From: Artemia franciscana
Taxonomy: Eukaryota; Arthropoda; Branchiopoda; Anostraca; Artemiidae
NCBI RefSeq assembly: GCF_032884065.1
Contig: NC_088866.1
Span: 50,104,068-50,168,067 of the forward strand
Length of the DNA stretch: 64,000 nucleotides
Direction: 5' to 3'
Shown: one piece after another, positions 62,547 through 64,000 of the stretch
How positions within the stretch are numbered: the first letter of the stretch is position 1
How the letters are laid out: each line of letters begins with the position of its first letter
The notes under the pieces: model-generated
The model's database searches: none
What the model was told of the DNA's origin: nothing
Seen by the model: only the letters and a program-made list of their open reading frames with translations
Position numbers and translations under genes: made by a program

Positions 62547-63815
62547 TTAGCGCAAAAGATCTGGAGAATCATCATTAACACTATCATCTTCATCCTTGAT
62601 TTTATCCCATCTCCAAATCGTTTGATCATCACAAACACAAATAATAACTGAACCATCACGTGATATAGCAGTTTGTCTCACTGCAGTGTTACACTTCGGA
62701 TGTGATAGTAGAACATGTTTAGCCTCCATCAAATTGTCAATATCTAGATCCCATACATAAGTTTTGCCAAATTGATTCCCAAGTGCGAGCACTTTATTAT
62801 TTACATTCAAACCAAACCTGATATACCACAGCTCACAGTCGGCAACAGTTAAAACATGAAGTTTACTAATTTGTGAGCCTTTAATTTCAGAGCTGTTAAT
62901 TTTCCCTGGTTTCCAAAGGACAATCTCATTTTCACATGCTTTTGAAGCCACAAAATCGCCAATCCAACGAACACAGTCCACATAGTTCCTATGTATATCC
63001 CTAGTAGAGAAAACAGGGAAGTTAACCTGAACTGTCTTATAATGTTTATTATTTAGTTTAGCTGAATCCCAAAGGGCTCCTTTCATTAACTCACTCCCAA
63101 TATCCCAAATCTTCAATGAGTGGTCCATCCCTCCAGAAACAATCCATCTCCCATCCCTACTAAAATCCGCACTGATTGCTTCACTTCTATGTCCATCAAC
63201 CCCACCTAATACCGCAATCAGCTTATCAGATCTCATATTCCATAATCGAATTGAATAGTCTTTTGACACACTCATTAGTACATCAGTTAACAAGGGATGG
63301 AATTGTAATTCATTAATAGCTGTACCATGACCAATATAATTCTTGATACACTTTCGTGTTGCTAAGCTAAATACACGAATTACACCCTTTTCACCAGCGG
63401 CTGCAAGAATTGGCCTTCCCGTTTCTTTATCAAAAGACCACGCACATGTAAAAAATTCTTCAGCATGAGGACCAGGGCTTGGATCTGCAAATATACATAT
63501 CACCTTAATCGCACCAGATGGACAACATTCATATACAGTAACTCTGTTGCTGCCAGCCGTGGCAAATATTTTAGGTGAGTCGTCTTTAAGATGGTCGTTA
63601 AATCGAACCCCAAATAGTGATTTTCCATGATCTTCAGTTACACTGGACTTTAAAACATACCCTATCTTTGGAGGTGGTTTCGAACTACCTTTTCTCTTTC
63701 TTTTACCAACAGCTTTTGTGTCATTTGATGATATTGTTGAAAAACTGTGCAAACTCGATGTATCATCATCAGATGCTACTTCGCCAGAACTATCATCAAC
63801 TGCTCTTGATCCCAT
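62547..63815 (-). CDS. EED: Polycomb protein EED/ESC, single exon
   Basis: 422 residues, a WD40 beta-propeller subunit of Polycomb repressive complex 2. It binds trimethylated H3K27 and stimulates the EZH2/E(z) methyltransferase in the nucleus. Residues 1-55 are acidic, then basic (GKRKRKGSSKPPPK). Seven WD blades follow, e.g. GHGTAINELQFHP (162-174), SKDYSIRLWN (184-193), DHSLKIWDIG (231-240) and STRDIHRNYVDCVRW (270-284). The aromatic cage is kept: F68 in LFGVRF, F122 in FFTCAW (tyrosine in human EED), W330 and Y331 in ELWYIRF. The protein ends DDSPDLLR, soon after the WRWDK blade. The frame is open upstream to 63944, but MGSRAV is chosen because the extra 43 residues are hydrophobic and Cys-rich, unlike any EED. 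No introns in the coding region and no damage. Confidence 0.95.
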   Translation of the reverse strand: MGSRAVDDSSGEVASDDDTSSLHSFSTISSNDTKAVGKRKRKGSSKPPPKIGYVLKSSVTEDHGKSLFGVRFNDHLKDDSPKIFATAGSNRVTVYECCPSGAIKVICIFADPSPGPHAEEFFTCAWSFDKETGRPILAAAGEKGVIRVFSLATRKCIKNYIGHGTAINELQFHPLLTDVLMSVSKDYSIRLWNMRSDKLIAVLGGVDGHRSEAISADFSRDGRWIVSGGMDHSLKIWDIGSELMKGALWDSAKLNNKHYKTVQVNFPVFSTRDIHRNYVDCVRWIGDFVASKACENEIVLWKPGKINSSEIKGSQISKLHVLTVADCELWYIRFGLNVNNKVLALGNQFGKTYVWDLDIDNLMEAKHVLLSHPKCNTAVRQTAISRDGSVIICVCDDQTIWRWDKIKDEDDSVNDDSPDLLR

Positions 63816-64000
63816 CTCAAACAATGGAATGAAATATTTATACCTAGAAGAAGAACAATGTTTACAATAAAATGGCAAGTAATAACTACTAAACAGAGAA
63901 AAGATTCTCTTTAAACAGAGAAAACAAAGAGAAACTAAAATCAATACAGAAAAATAATTAAAATATGAGAAGAAGATAAAAACAGAAGAATAAGGTGCTA
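63816..64000 (-). other. EED 5' UTR with possible 3' splice site
   Basis: On the - strand TTCTTCTTCTAG|GTATAA ends at 63844, 28 nt before the ATG at 63815. It has a good pyrimidine tract and AG, so a 5' UTR intron may end here, with the promoter outside the window. Not proven. Confidence 0.4.

Noticed and set aside
63816..63944. Upstream 43-residue extension of EED
   Set aside because: Hydrophobic and Cys-rich, unlike any EED N-terminus, and it spans a likely 3' splice site; the ATG at 63815 gives a normal-length protein.

Overview
The window is eukaryotic nuclear DNA, AT-rich and dense in repeats, and almost certainly from an arthropod. The evidence is spliced exons with GT-AG borders and polypyrimidine tracts, a metabotropic glutamate receptor close to the insect mGluRA type, a secreted GH18 chitinase, an animal Polycomb EED/ESC protein, and degenerate TTAGG (arthropod telomere type) repeats. 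The dispersed repeat with the word CAGTTCGTGGTAACGAACTG reminds me of brine shrimp (Artemia) sequence, but that is from memory and is a weak call.

Genes. Three host genes can be supported. (1) The 3' part of a group II-like metabotropic glutamate receptor on the + strand: exons at 8106-8273 (TM5, third intracellular loop, TM6), 39373-39565 (TM7 and start of the tail) and probably 49289-49428 (C-terminal tail and stop). Phases agree across about 41 kb; the introns are about 31 kb and 9.7 kb. (2) An intact single-exon GH18 chitinase on the - strand (43978-45201), lying antisense inside the second receptor intron. (3) An intact single-exon EED/ESC homologue on the - strand (62547-63815), the core H3K27me3-reading subunit of PRC2.

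Mobile DNA. A decayed autonomous Helitron (about 3700-7919) has N-terminal repeats, an HUH Rep motif, a PIF1 helicase and a plausible 3' end 186 bp before the first receptor exon. Two non-LTR retrotransposon families are present as pseudogenes (12950-15016 +; 35365-38360 + interrupted; 42435-42765 -). A hAT transposase tail lies at 47640-47840, and two short terminal-inverted-repeat elements lie at 26602-26876 and 27462-27745.

The dominant element is a non-coding dispersed family of about 1.7-1.85 kb. At least fifteen full or partial copies cover roughly a third of the window. Its ends are A|TC...TTAA|T. It carries a 20-nt palindrome at one end, a long foldback hairpin at the other, a middle hairpin and duplicated internal modules. 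Two independent empty-site comparisons (a LINE reading frame at 36282/38002 and a paralogous repeat at 43482-43510) fix its borders and show clean insertion between A and T. This is the best candidate here for something undescribed. Its termini look Helitron-like but its fold is not typical.

Tandem arrays. There is a four-unit ~280-bp array (1064-2080), a module array with ~436-bp dimers (24945-26599) related to the foldback family, a very homogeneous 319-bp array (28228-29491), a ~110-bp satellite with ~436-bp higher-order structure (33048-34165), a minisatellite (60615-61150), and long (TA)n and (CT)n tracts. The remaining stretches are AT-rich and hold nothing I recognise. No tRNA, rRNA or CRISPR was seen.
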